Positions 45,187-52,853 of a stretch of DNA of 64,000 bases are shown in pieces (the first letter of the stretch is position 1; the number at the start of each line of letters is the position of its first letter). A program made the position numbers and the translations under genes. The notes beneath the pieces were generated by a model that had not been told where the DNA came from, made no database searches, and saw only the letters and a program-made list of their open reading frames with translations. Source of the stretch: Longitalea arenae (GTDB taxonomy: Bacteria > Bacteroidota > Bacteroidia > Chitinophagales > Chitinophagaceae); the NCBI RefSeq assembly GCF_016924755.1, contig NZ_JAFFJX010000006.1, forward strand, positions 186,001 to 250,000. Reading direction: 5' to 3'.

Positions 45187-45688
45187 AGGCATCGAGCCAG
45201 TTTGCCCCGCTGCGATGCCCCTTCGCCGGCTTCAGCGCTTTGTTTGCCTGCGATCAACCAATGCTGCGTGACTTTCGATCATTGCAAGCCGGATTTGGGT
45301 CATAACTGCCTGCCATTGAGCCACACAAACCGTTTTATCTGCTAAGCAACCTTCAAAACCCGCATTATAACGGATCTTTCATCATTTCCAACTTACTTGA
45401 GATCAAATCCAGCTTACTTGTGAGCGTTTCCGGCTTACCTGGGGTTATTACAGCGTGAATTTTCATCATTTCAGGCTGTAATCATGTGTTTAGCCCTTGC
45501 CATGACAGCCGCACTTGTTGCAGCGGTGCCAAAACAAGGTACAATGAGCTAATAACAACTTACTGTGACAATAAAACTGCTTACAGGTATGAAAAAGCAG
45601 GCTGATACCGTTTACAAGCAGCTAACTTTGCCGCATTTCAACCATGTAATCACCCAAAGCACGATTAGCAAAACGATTTTGGTTAATA
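45187..45688. other. Upstream region of recF
   Basis: No gene is seen. Three degenerate direct repeats of 21-22 bp lie at about 45383-45440, each with TCCAACTTACTTG, TCCAGCTTACTTG or TCCGGCTTACCTG. The recF -7 box is at 45623. Confidence 0.5.
45623..45630 (+). promoter_or_regulatory. -7 box of recF
   Basis: An exact TAACTTTG (TAnnTTTG). Predicted start about 45634, some 94 nt before the TTG start codon of recF. No clear -33 TTG. Confidence 0.45.
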
Positions 45689-45727
45689 TTGCAGGATTTT
45701 TACAGTAAGCAAAACCTATTACCATTA

Positions 45728-46810
45728 TTGCTGGTCCTGAACAACATATCACTCACCCAATTCAAGAACTATCAAACCCGGAATTTTCTTTTCACGGAAA
45801 GGATCGTTGGCATTTGCGGACCGAACGGCGTGGGCAAAACCAATCTGCTCGACGCCATTTACTACTGCTGTTTTACCAAAAGTTATTTCACGCGCGGCGA
45901 TAGTCAGAATATTTTACACGGATCGGGCGGCTTCCGTATCGAGGGCCATTTCAATTTGCAGAATGATGCGCTGAAAGTGGTTTGTATTCTGCGGGAAACC
46001 GGTCGCAAGGAGTTTTCTGTAAACGACGAACCCTATGAGAAATTCGCGCAACATATCGGCAAACTGCCCTGCGTGATCATAGCGCCTGATGACGTACAGA
46101 TCATTACCGGTGGCAGCGAAGAGCGCCGCCGCCTGCTCGATGCCCTGCTCTCCCAGCTCGATGCCGCCTACCTGCAACAACTGATGGATTATAACAAGGT
46201 GCTGCAGCAACGCAACGGCTTCTTAAAATCACTGGCCGAAAAAAAGATCACCGACTACAAATTGCTTGATGTATACGATGAGCAACTGGCGCGTTATGGC
46301 GATACCATTTACCAGAAAAGAAACGATTTCCTGCAAAGCTTTCTGCCCCTGGTAGGGAAATTCTACACGCAGATCGCCGGACAAACAGAACCGCTGGCCT
46401 TAACCTACGAAAGCCAGCTGCACGACTGTACATTCCCCACCTTGTTACAGCGCTTACGCCAGAAGGATTGTATCGTACAACGTACCAGCGGTGGCATTCA
46501 TCGCGACGACATCAATGCGCAGCTTAATGACCAGCCCTTTAAATCCCTGGCCTCGCAGGGACAAAGAAAAAGCCTGCTCTTCGCCATGAAACTGGCCGAG
46601 TTCGAGACCCTGAAGCAGGCAAAACAATTTCCCCCCCTGCTGCTGCTCGACGATGTATTTGAAAAACTCGATGCCGGCCGGATGCATAACCTGCTCGACC
46701 ATGTATGTGTGCAGAACCTGGGGCAGGTATTTATTACCGATACCCATGCTGATCGTATCAGGTTACATTTCGATAATTTGAATATTCCCTTTCAGTTGAT
46801 GGCTTTGTAA
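45728..46810 (+). CDS. recF: DNA replication and repair protein RecF
   Basis: An ATP-binding SMC-like protein that acts with RecO and RecR to load RecA on single-stranded gaps. Features are Walker A GPNGVGKTN (31-39), the RecF core CVIIAPDDVQIITGGSEERRRLLDALLSQLD near 118-148, the signature-like LASQGQRKSLLFAMKLAE near 275 and Walker B LLLLDDVFEKLD near 305. The 360-residue length fits the family. The TTG at 45728 is preferred, because RecF usually begins MxLxNLxLxxFKNY (here LLVLNNISLTQFKNYQ); a TTG 13 codons earlier is possible. It is followed by the DUF721 gene. Confidence 0.92.
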   Translation: MLVLNNISLTQFKNYQTRNFLFTERIVGICGPNGVGKTNLLDAIYYCCFTKSYFTRGDSQNILHGSGGFRIEGHFNLQNDALKVVCILRETGRKEFSVNDEPYEKFAQHIGKLPCVIIAPDDVQIITGGSEERRRLLDALLSQLDAAYLQQLMDYNKVLQQRNGFLKSLAEKKITDYKLLDVYDEQLARYGDTIYQKRNDFLQSFLPLVGKFYTQIAGQTEPLALTYESQLHDCTFPTLLQRLRQKDCIVQRTSGGIHRDDINAQLNDQPFKSLASQGQRKSLLFAMKLAEFETLKQAKQFPPLLLLDDVFEKLDAGRMHNLLDHVCVQNLGQVFITDTHADRIRLHFDNLNIPFQLMAL

Positions 46811-46865
46811 ATGGGCGGTGGCTACTTGCTTTTTTTCTTACCTTCGGGTCCAGAAACAAAAACCC

Positions 46866-47147
46866 ATGGGCGAACAATCACTTGGCGACGCACTGAAATA
46901 CTTTCTCAACCAAAGCAAATTGAAAGGGTATATCCAGGCCCTGCAAATTGAAGATGTGTGGGAACAGATCATGGGTAAAACCATTGCCAAATACACCGAC
47001 AAAATTCAGATCCAGGGTAAAACCCTCTATATTTCTACCAGCATGGCCCCGCTGAAACAGGAACTCCTGTATCAAAAAGATAACATTATTAAACGGGTGA
47101 ATGAGACCCTGGGCGAAAATGCTGTCAAGGAGGTAGTTATTCAATAG
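46866..47147 (+). CDS. DUF721 (DciA-like) protein
   Basis: A 93-residue protein of the DUF721 family: MGEQSLGDALKYFLNQSKLKG, then IEDVWEQIMGKTIAKYTDKIQIQGKTLYISTSMAPLKQELLYQKDNIIKRVN, seen here as separate conserved blocks IEDVWEQIMG and YISTSMAPLKQEL. Related DciA proteins load the replicative helicase DnaB in bacteria that lack DnaC or DnaI; this short form consists of the core domain only. It lies 55 bp downstream of recF, a common pairing in this phylum, and probably shares its transcript. The ATG at 46866 is used instead of an upstream start because the family begins there. Confidence 0.85.
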   Translation: MGEQSLGDALKYFLNQSKLKGYIQALQIEDVWEQIMGKTIAKYTDKIQIQGKTLYISTSMAPLKQELLYQKDNIIKRVNETLGENAVKEVVIQ

Positions 47148-47178
47148 ATAAATTTTACGAGTAAAAAATAGCAGATCA

Positions 47179-47216
47179 GCGGGTCATTAAAATTCGTTAA
47201 TGGCCCGCTTCTTTTT
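47179..47216 (+). terminator. Intrinsic terminator of the recF-DUF721 unit
   Basis: A 12-bp stem (GCGGGTCATTAA at 47179-47190, complement at 47197-47208, one wobble pair) with loop AATTCG, followed by TTCTTTTTT. Confidence 0.9.
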
Positions 47217-47354
47217 TAAATTCTTTCCTAAATTGCAAGGAAGGGAAACAAGTGATCAGGACTTCACATCATAGCGGCATTACCGTTATATAGCCAACTG
47301 TAAAGCCGCGTTCATTAATTATGGGCTTACAAACCCATATAAATACCTTATCAT

Positions 47355-47588
47355 ATGCTTCCATCATTTGTTACCCGCTTAGAACGGTTGAATTACCTCA
47401 TCCACATTAAAGCAACCGGCAATCCCAGAACATTATCACAACGCCTCAACATCTCTGAAAGATCGCTTTATGCGTATATCTCCCTGTTGCGATCAATGGG
47501 TGCTCCCATACAATATGACCGCTTCCGGGAAACCTATTACTACGGTGATGGTTTCCATTTTTCTTTGCGGTTTCAAAAAATGAATTAA
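47355..47588 (+). CDS. HTH mini-protein 1
   Basis: A 77-residue protein that is little more than a winged-helix-type HTH: LERLNYLIHIKATGNPRTLSQRLNISERSLYAYISLLRSMGAPIQYDR is here seen as blocks LNYLIHIKATGNP, LSQRLNISERSLYAYI and SMGAPIQYDR. It resembles the HTH_11/DeoR N-terminal domain but has no sensor domain. A probable paralogue follows 74 bp later. Its position directly before two secreted proteins suggests it may control them; this is inference. Confidence 0.75.
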   Translation: MLPSFVTRLERLNYLIHIKATGNPRTLSQRLNISERSLYAYISLLRSMGAPIQYDRFRETYYYGDGFHFSLRFQKMN

Positions 47589-47662
47589 GCCGGTTCCACG
47601 AACAACATCAACCCCATAACAAACCAAACGCATGTTATGGATAGCCATTATTCCTGTCTGTT

Positions 47663-47881
47663 ATGAAAATTTATTTCTATCGCATTGGCGTGATCGACCA
47701 GCTGATCCAAGCGGAAAACACCGGCAATGCTTACCAGCTGGCAAATACCCTGGGCATTGCAAGATGTACTTTATTTAAATACCTGAACGATATGAAAGAA
47801 CTGGGAGCCCCCCATTGCTTATTGCAGGCAAAGGAACACTTACTATTACCTGAACAAAGGTTTTTTTATGCTGCGTTTTGA
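47663..47881 (+). CDS. HTH mini-protein 2, paralogue of the preceding gene
   Basis: A 72-residue protein with the same plan as HTH mini-protein 1: IDQLIQAENTGNAYQLANTLGIARCTLFKYLNDMKELGAP corresponds block by block (QAENTGN to IKATGNP, LANTLGIARCTLFKYL to LSQRLNISERSLYAYI, ELGAP to SMGAP). No effector domain is present. The two may form a heterodimer or be a duplicate pair of DNA-binding regulators. It lies 110 bp before the first secreted protein of the cassette. Confidence 0.72.
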   Translation: MKIYFYRIGVIDQLIQAENTGNAYQLANTLGIARCTLFKYLNDMKELGAPHCLLQAKEHLLLPEQRFFYAAF

Positions 47882-47990
47882 AAGGCCGGCTGGCTGAGTC
47901 TATTCTGGCTGCAGTGCGGTCATTTACCTTTACGGCCACCGGTTAGCGGTGCCTTGATCATTCATTAACGAAACCAAAAAACTTTATTTT

Positions 47991-48557
47991 ATGAAACGTA
48001 CTTCCTTAGGCAGCGCCTGCCTGGCGCTTTTGTTCTGTCTTGCGCAAATGACGGCAGTTTATGCAAACAAGAACGGCGGCGCAGCGGCGCCTGCACCTGC
48101 ACCCACGAAAAATGGCTGGCATGTAAACCTTCAGTCCCTGCAAACATTCAATCAGCTTGTCTCCATCCTGGAAAAGATCCAATACTGGCCCACCAGGGCG
48201 ACCAATTCGACCATAACGAATAACAGGCCCCTCAATAAAGAGCTGGACATGGCCTGGCTGGAAGTAGAATACACTGATAATACCCCTACTCAATATATCA
48301 TGGCGTATGACAACCGGATAGTAACCCCCAACGGCTCAACGGCAGCCTTTACCTGTCCCGACTTAACCGGTAATATTTACAGGATCTCCCTGCGTCATTT
48401 AGGCTCCAGCTTTCCCTGCGAAGAAACGGCCACGCTAAAAGCGAATAACAGCGAAACTACCTACCTGGGCTGGTCATCCTGCGTGGAGCGGATCGAATGG
48501 TTGAACTTTCCGCTGCCTGCCAGCTTAACCGGTGGGGTTGTTATAGTTGTTAACTAG
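47991..48557 (+). CDS. Secreted hypothetical protein A of the HTH cassette
   Basis: A 188-residue protein with a signal peptide cut near residue 24 (AVYAN). The mature part is beta-rich: NSTITNNRPLNKELDMAWLEVEY, TPTQYIMAYDNRIVTPNGSTAAFTCPDL and LGWSSCVERIEWLNFPLPASLTGGVVIVV. Three cysteines, at 119, 133 and 152 by my count, may form a disulfide. It shares its strand pattern and the NST-x-x-NNRP segment with the next gene. No T9SS or lipoprotein signal is seen. Family not recognised. Confidence 0.65.
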   Translation: MKRTSLGSACLALLFCLAQMTAVYANKNGGAAAPAPAPTKNGWHVNLQSLQTFNQLVSILEKIQYWPTRATNSTITNNRPLNKELDMAWLEVEYTDNTPTQYIMAYDNRIVTPNGSTAAFTCPDLTGNIYRISLRHLGSSFPCEETATLKANNSETTYLGWSSCVERIEWLNFPLPASLTGGVVIVVN

Positions 48558-48631
48558 GAAGAACTGAACACCTTTCCCGGTTACCCATTCGGATTAGCGG
48601 GAACTTATATTAATCATAAAACACTTATCAG

Positions 48632-49147
48632 ATGAAAACAAACAAATTGTCACTCCTGCTGGCAATGATCGTTCTATGCAGCCTGAGCATGGAAACGGCC
48701 CGCGCAAATCATGCAGCCCCCGCGCCCAAAAATCAGATCGCTCCGGAAGCGGGCCTGACATTTAGCCGGCAGTCGGTGAAAATCTTTGACCGCATAACAT
48801 TGAACAACTCAACGCTGATCAATAACCGGCCCGGTGGTAAAACAATGGTAATGCCGAGGCTGACCGTGTATTTCAGTAACCAGCCGCCCGTAGAATATTT
48901 TCTCGATAATGACGGAAGTGGCGTTCCCAATGGAGGTTCAGAAGTTTTTACGATCCCTGATATGACCAATATTACCTGGATCGAGTTTCATACATTCGGT
49001 GATCCGCTGATAAACACAGAATGGGGCACCATGACAACTGCCGGAGGTACCGTACAATTCAACGGCGAAGTAGATATGAATGGTTACATAATGACCTTTT
49101 ATAATGTTGGCACCATTACCGGCGGCATTACACTTACCATTTATTGA
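48632..49147 (+). CDS. Secreted hypothetical protein B, paralogue of A
   Basis: A 171-residue protein with a signal peptide cut near residue 25 (TARAN). Corresponding blocks with protein A are NSTLINNRPGG (A: NSTITNNRPLN), TVYFSNQPPVEYFLDND (A: EVEYTDNTPTQYIMAYD), VPNGGSEVFTIPDMTN (A: VTPNGSTAAFTCPDLTGN) and the end TGGITLTIY (A: TGGVVIVVN). Cysteines are absent from the mature part, unlike A. A clear terminator follows the stop codon, so this closes the cassette. Function unknown. Confidence 0.65.
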   Translation: MKTNKLSLLLAMIVLCSLSMETARANHAAPAPKNQIAPEAGLTFSRQSVKIFDRITLNNSTLINNRPGGKTMVMPRLTVYFSNQPPVEYFLDNDGSGVPNGGSEVFTIPDMTNITWIEFHTFGDPLINTEWGTMTTAGGTVQFNGEVDMNGYIMTFYNVGTITGGITLTIY

Positions 49148-49174
49148 TCATTAACACCATAGTGCAAATGTTTG

Positions 49175-49210
49175 AGAGCATTACAAGTTGTAATGCTCTT
49201 CTTCTTTTTT
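49175..49210 (+). terminator. Terminator of the HTH/secreted-protein cassette
   Basis: Perfect 10-bp stem AGAGCATTAC (49175-49184) and complement (49190-49199), loop AAGTT, then TTCTTCTTTTTTT. The T-run ends at the stop codon of the convergent SMP-30-like gene. Confidence 0.9.
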
Positions 49211-50109
49211 TATCTGTTTCCTGCAATATCTGTCCTGAACTTCTCTACACATTTTCTGTCCTGCAAAGTAACAAAGCAGGTTTTGTCGTCTTTGCCGCCA
49301 AAGGTAATATTGCTTACGTCCTTTCCTTTCAGCTCCACTTCCTGGATGTGGCGGCCTCCGTCATTGAAAATAGCAACGGTGCCTTTTCCATAGCGCGTAA
49401 CATACAAATTGCCTTTGCTGTCGCATTTCATGCCATCCATGCCATAATCAGTAAAGGTGGCAAAAGTGCGTTCACTTTTTATATTGCCTTTGTTATCGAG
49501 CTCAAATGCGAGAATGCGGCGTTGAACACTTTCATTTACATACAGGATCTTTTCATCAGGGCTTAAACAAATCCCATTCGTCGTGCCCAGATTCTCTTTC
49601 AGCAGCACTGCTTTGCGGTCGGTACCTATTTTCCAGATCTGGCCGGTTTGTTTCTGCCAGTTGGGATCAGACGCATATACCACGCCTTTTTTGCTGATAC
49701 AAAGATCATTCGGCTGGTTAAAACGGTCGTCGTGGCAATAGACCGTCACCTCTTTAGTAACCGGATCAACCTCCAGCACATTGTGCTCAACGAAATCGGC
49801 TACCAGCATTTTTCCGTCGGCCTTGAAACGAATGCTGTTGCCAACACTTTTATTGGGCAGCGTTACAAACAGCTCTACGGTACCCTCGGGTTGCACCAGC
49901 CCGATCGTGCCATCTTTTTGGTAGTTCACCACGAACAAACGCCCATCCTTATCAACAGCTGGTCCCTCACAGTTCCTGGTAAACAGGTTTTCCGCCGTAT
50001 GGTCATAAGCCCTGAACAGCGATTTACCAAACTCTTTCTGCGGATTGTGTTTACGATGACAACCGGCTATTATGGCAAGCACAGCTATTGTTATAATGAT
50101 TCTTTTCAT
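49210..50109 (-). CDS. SMP-30/gluconolactonase-like lipoprotein
   Basis: A 299-residue lipoprotein (lipobox cysteine 17, IAGC) with a six-bladed beta-propeller of the SMP-30/gluconolactonase/LRE type: GPAVDKDGRLFVVNYQKDG, RFNQPNDLCISKKGVVYASD, GTTNGICLSPDEKILYVNES and YGMDGMKCDSKGNLYVTRYGKG. The Asn and Asp residues in the PND, NGI and MDGM segments form the metal-dependent lactonase site. It may hydrolyse a sugar lactone in the periplasm or bind a ligand. It is last in the minus-strand block before a heptad element and the permease. Confidence 0.83.
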   Translation of the reverse strand: MKRIIITIAVLAIIAGCHRKHNPQKEFGKSLFRAYDHTAENLFTRNCEGPAVDKDGRLFVVNYQKDGTIGLVQPEGTVELFVTLPNKSVGNSIRFKADGKMLVADFVEHNVLEVDPVTKEVTVYCHDDRFNQPNDLCISKKGVVYASDPNWQKQTGQIWKIGTDRKAVLLKENLGTTNGICLSPDEKILYVNESVQRRILAFELDNKGNIKSERTFATFTDYGMDGMKCDSKGNLYVTRYGKGTVAIFNDGGRHIQEVELKGKDVSNITFGGKDDKTCFVTLQDRKCVEKFRTDIAGNR

Positions 50110-50137
50110 ATTATCAATTGAACTTGTTCGCTTTCCT

Positions 50138-50209
50138 GAGTAATTGAGTTATTGAGTTGCTGCGTTCGTAAGTTATTAAGTTTGTAAATAAGAAACTGAA
50201 TAACTGAAT
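50138..50209. repeat. Octad element (GAGTTATT type) abutting a stop codon
   Basis: Six octads GAGTAATT, GAGTTATT, GAGTTGCT, GCGTTCGT, AAGTTATT, AAGTTTGT run from 50138 to 50185. A short linker follows, then a reverse arm AAACTGAA, TAACTGAA at 50193-50208. The reverse arm ends two bases before the stop codon of the permease gene (50210-50212). Confidence 0.75.
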
Positions 50210-51259
50210 CTATTCTAACCTCACCCTGGGATCCACCACGGCATACAACACATCGGCCAGGATATTCACCAGGATAAAAAAGAAAGAGGTGATCAATACC
50301 GATCCCATCACTACCGGAAAATCCAACTTTTCCAGCGCATCTACCGTTACTTTTCCAATCCCTTTCCAGCCAAAAATGTATTCTACAAAAAAAGCACCGG
50401 CCAGCAATTCAGCAAACCAGCCGGTAATAGCCGTGATCACCGGGTTCAATGCATTGCGCAAAGCATGTTTCCAGATCACCACCCGTTTTGACAATCCTTT
50501 GGCATAAGCCGTGCGAATATAGTCCTGGTTCAACACATCGAGCATGGCGCTGCGGGTAAGCTGCGTGATGATGGCGAGTGGACGAATACCCAGGGTAATA
50601 GCGGGCAACCAGAGGTTTTGTAAAGACCAGAAAGGTTTTCCGGTCACTTCATCCATATCGCGCCAGCTGCCGGTCATGTGCAGGCCGGTATATTGGCTCC
50701 AAACAAAACCAAACAGGTAGGCGATCACGATGCCCATAAAGAATGACGGCGCCGAAATTCCCAGTACACTGGTGAAAATAGCCGAAGTATCGAGCCAGGT
50801 ATCTTTCTTCACAGCGGCCAGCACACCGAGGGGAATGCCCAATGCAACGGCAATACACATGGCGGCTACCGCCAGCAGCAGGGTGCCCGGCAGGGCTTCC
50901 ATCAATACCTCCCCTACATTTTTCCGGGTTTGATAAGACCGCCGCAAATAAGGCAGCTTGATAGCCAGGTTACGATCACCACCTATAAAAATACCTTTCA
51001 ATTGCTTTTTCGCTATCTCCGCATCGGAATGAACGGCAATTGGCGAGAGGTCGTTCATGAATAGCACGAACTGTTTCCATTTGGGTTGATCGAGGTACAA
51101 TTCGCGGCGGATATTTTCCTGGGTAGCCGCATCGGCCCGCTGGCCCATGATCAGCCGCGATGGATCTGCAAAACCCTGGAATAATAAAAATACCAGCACA
51201 ATAACACCCAGCATTACCAGGATGCCATAGATGATTCGCCGTGTGAAGTATTTGATCAA
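50210..51259 (-). CDS. Peptide-type ABC transporter permease (DppB/OppB family)
   Basis: A 349-residue inner-membrane permease. It starts with the family's N-terminal helix MIKYFTRRIIYGILVMLGVIVLVFLLFQG and a long periplasmic loop with the GQRADAATQENIRRELYLDQPKW segment. Five more helices follow, as does the EAA loop YIRTAYAKGLSKRVVIWKHALRNAL that contacts the ATPase. The C-terminus is DPRVRLE. It would import di- or oligopeptides together with a DppC-type permease, two ATPases and a binding protein; none of these is adjacent, so the system's genes are scattered. Confidence 0.9.
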   Translation of the reverse strand: MIKYFTRRIIYGILVMLGVIVLVFLLFQGFADPSRLIMGQRADAATQENIRRELYLDQPKWKQFVLFMNDLSPIAVHSDAEIAKKQLKGIFIGGDRNLAIKLPYLRRSYQTRKNVGEVLMEALPGTLLLAVAAMCIAVALGIPLGVLAAVKKDTWLDTSAIFTSVLGISAPSFFMGIVIAYLFGFVWSQYTGLHMTGSWRDMDEVTGKPFWSLQNLWLPAITLGIRPLAIITQLTRSAMLDVLNQDYIRTAYAKGLSKRVVIWKHALRNALNPVITAITGWFAELLAGAFFVEYIFGWKGIGKVTVDALEKLDFPVVMGSVLITSFFFILVNILADVLYAVVDPRVRLE

Positions 51260-51302
51260 GATCGTTCCTTTTAAGGTGATGCCTGGTGATTCAGTTGTTG
51301 CG

Positions 51303-51476
51303 GGTTACCATATACCGGTTACCAGTTGCCGGTTACCGGGTACCTGATACCTGATACAGGTTACCGGGAAAAAATATGGGCCCTGGCAACCGGAACCCGA
51401 TTCCAGGTTTCAGGGCAACTACTAACCACTTTACCTGCAGTTTTCCCCGTAACCTGAAACTTGTAACCTGTAACTG
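51303..51476. repeat. Heptad element between the permease and DoxX genes
   Basis: Forward heptads GGTTACC, ATATACC, GGTTACC, AGTTGCC, GGTTACC, GGGTACC, TGATACC from 51303 to 51351. A short middle section includes GGTTTCAGGG. Reverse heptads GTAACCT, GAAACTT, GTAACCT, GTAACTG fill about 51449-51476. It fills the intergenic gap. Confidence 0.8.
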
Positions 51477-51488
51477 CCGCTGCTCCCA

Positions 51489-52652
51489 TTATTTTTCCCC
51501 CAACTGCTGACCATTGCTATTGGCCGCATTACCCGGCAGGTGATTAACCACCAGCAAGGCATTTTCCAGGTCGGCATAACTCCATTTATTTAAAATAGTT
51601 CCCTTTTTAACGAGGAATAAAGCCGGGTTCGCGCGGGCCGCGGTCTTAATGGCCGTAGCATCGCAACGCAGCGGCATAAACGCATAAAACACATCGGGCG
51701 GATCTATGCGCAGATTTTCGATCGGCACATTGGTCACCAGGTAGCCTTGTATATGCTTTTGCGCAGCGCTCCGCATGACCAGGTTCAGCACGTTGGTCCA
51801 TTCCCCCAACGTATAACCGTTCTTCAGGAAAAGGTACAACTGGTATTGATCCTCATTTAACAAAGCCTGGGTAGTATCATTGCCAAAATAGGTCTGCAGG
51901 GAGAAATCTTTAATGGCCGGCGACGCATTGCCTTTGCGTACCACTTTATCGTAGCGCTTTACAAACTTGTAGGTGGCCTCATCATAATCGGCCGGGAAAT
52001 TATCGGCTGTAAACTCCACCTGTTTGCCTGCTTTTTCATATACAAAGGTTATGACCGTGCTGTCGGGAATAGAACCGGGCGGCGGCTGCATCTTTTCAAC
52101 GATATTGTTGCCGATCTTGTAAGGCAGACAGTCCTTTACGGGCAGGTGCACCAGCACGTACCACTGAAAAGCGAATGAAAACACCGTGGTAAAGAAAAGC
52201 GCCGCCAGACTGTAAGTAGCATTTAAGGCTGGCCGGATGCTGTTCCGTTTCCAGAAGATGAATCCGATCAGCACCAGCAAGATCAGGTCTTTCATGAATG
52301 ACTGGTCGGCCGTTAAAGGGATACAATCGCCAAAACAACCACATTCGCGCACTTTTCCGCTGAAAAGGGCATAACCGGTGAGGAAGGTGAAGAAAACGAT
52401 CAGCAGCAAAAGCAGCCAGCTGAACAGGCGCATTTGCCAGCCAACCAATACGGCCACCCCGGCAATGATCTCAAACGCGATCATGGCTACGGAAAAAGCC
52501 AGGGTATAATTATCGAGGAAACTCCACCCCCATACTTCAAAAAACTCCTGCATTTTATAGCTGAGCCCAAGGGGATCATTGGCTTTTACCAGTCCTGAAA
52601 AAATAAACAAAAGACCTACGATGATACGGGTTATGTTGAGTAATATTCTCAT
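51489..52652 (-). CDS. DoxX-family membrane protein with thiol-domain tail (BT_3928-like)
   Basis: A 387-residue inner-membrane protein. Four DoxX-type helices lie at about 1-140 (LLNITRIIVGLLFIFSGLVKANDPLG, then the LLLLLIVFFTFLTGYALFSGK region), with a C-x-C-FGDC segment, CGCFGDC, between helices 3 and 4. A fifth helix near 150-170 is followed by a soluble C-terminal half with a thioredoxin-like fold pattern (NASPAIKDFSLQTYFGND, QYQLYLFLKNGYTLGEW). DoxX proteins are membrane redox or quinone-linked proteins. In Bacteroidota this gene is commonly divergent from folP, as here. Confidence 0.87.
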   Translation of the reverse strand: MRILLNITRIIVGLLFIFSGLVKANDPLGLSYKMQEFFEVWGWSFLDNYTLAFSVAMIAFEIIAGVAVLVGWQMRLFSWLLLLLIVFFTFLTGYALFSGKVRECGCFGDCIPLTADQSFMKDLILLVLIGFIFWKRNSIRPALNATYSLAALFFTTVFSFAFQWYVLVHLPVKDCLPYKIGNNIVEKMQPPPGSIPDSTVITFVYEKAGKQVEFTADNFPADYDEATYKFVKRYDKVVRKGNASPAIKDFSLQTYFGNDTTQALLNEDQYQLYLFLKNGYTLGEWTNVLNLVMRSAAQKHIQGYLVTNVPIENLRIDPPDVFYAFMPLRCDATAIKTAARANPALFLVKKGTILNKWSYADLENALLVVNHLPGNAANSNGQQLGEK

Positions 52653-52737
52653 ACAAGATATTGTATATGTATTGATCCAGGGTTTTAAATAGTGATCGGC
52701 ATGTTATGGCTCGTAAGTAGCGTTCATCATGTCATAT

Positions 52738-52760
52738 CCACTCGTCACTCGTCATTTACT
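52738..52760. repeat. Short heptad repeat CACTCGT
   Basis: Two CACTCGT-type units and a related CATTTAC lie here. It is a very short member of the heptad family in the folP/DoxX divergent gap. Confidence 0.4.
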
Positions 52761-52816
52761 ACCAGCTGTTCAATCATCATTCATGATCAAATGTACCAAA
52801 CTAATCGGTGGGTAAG

Positions 52817-52839
52817 TTACATTTGTAAATCAAATGTAA
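52817..52839. promoter_or_regulatory. Palindrome with divergent -7 boxes for folP and the DoxX gene
   Basis: TTACATTTG at 52817-52825 and its exact complement at 52831-52839 flank the 5-bp centre TAAAT. Each arm contains an exact TACATTTG -7 box, one for each strand, so folP (leader about 25 nt) and the DoxX gene could start here. A further minus-strand TACATTTG lies at 52788-52795. The symmetry also fits a dimeric repressor operator. Confidence 0.55.
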
Positions 52840-52853
52840 TGAACAAACTATAA

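Noticed and set aside
44797-45345. Long open frames on both strands through the TTGCCNN array, encoding 7-residue repeat peptides
   Set aside because: A 7-bp repeat has a 21-bp codon period and no stop in several phases, so frames of this length arise automatically. They share no start signal and differ on each strand.
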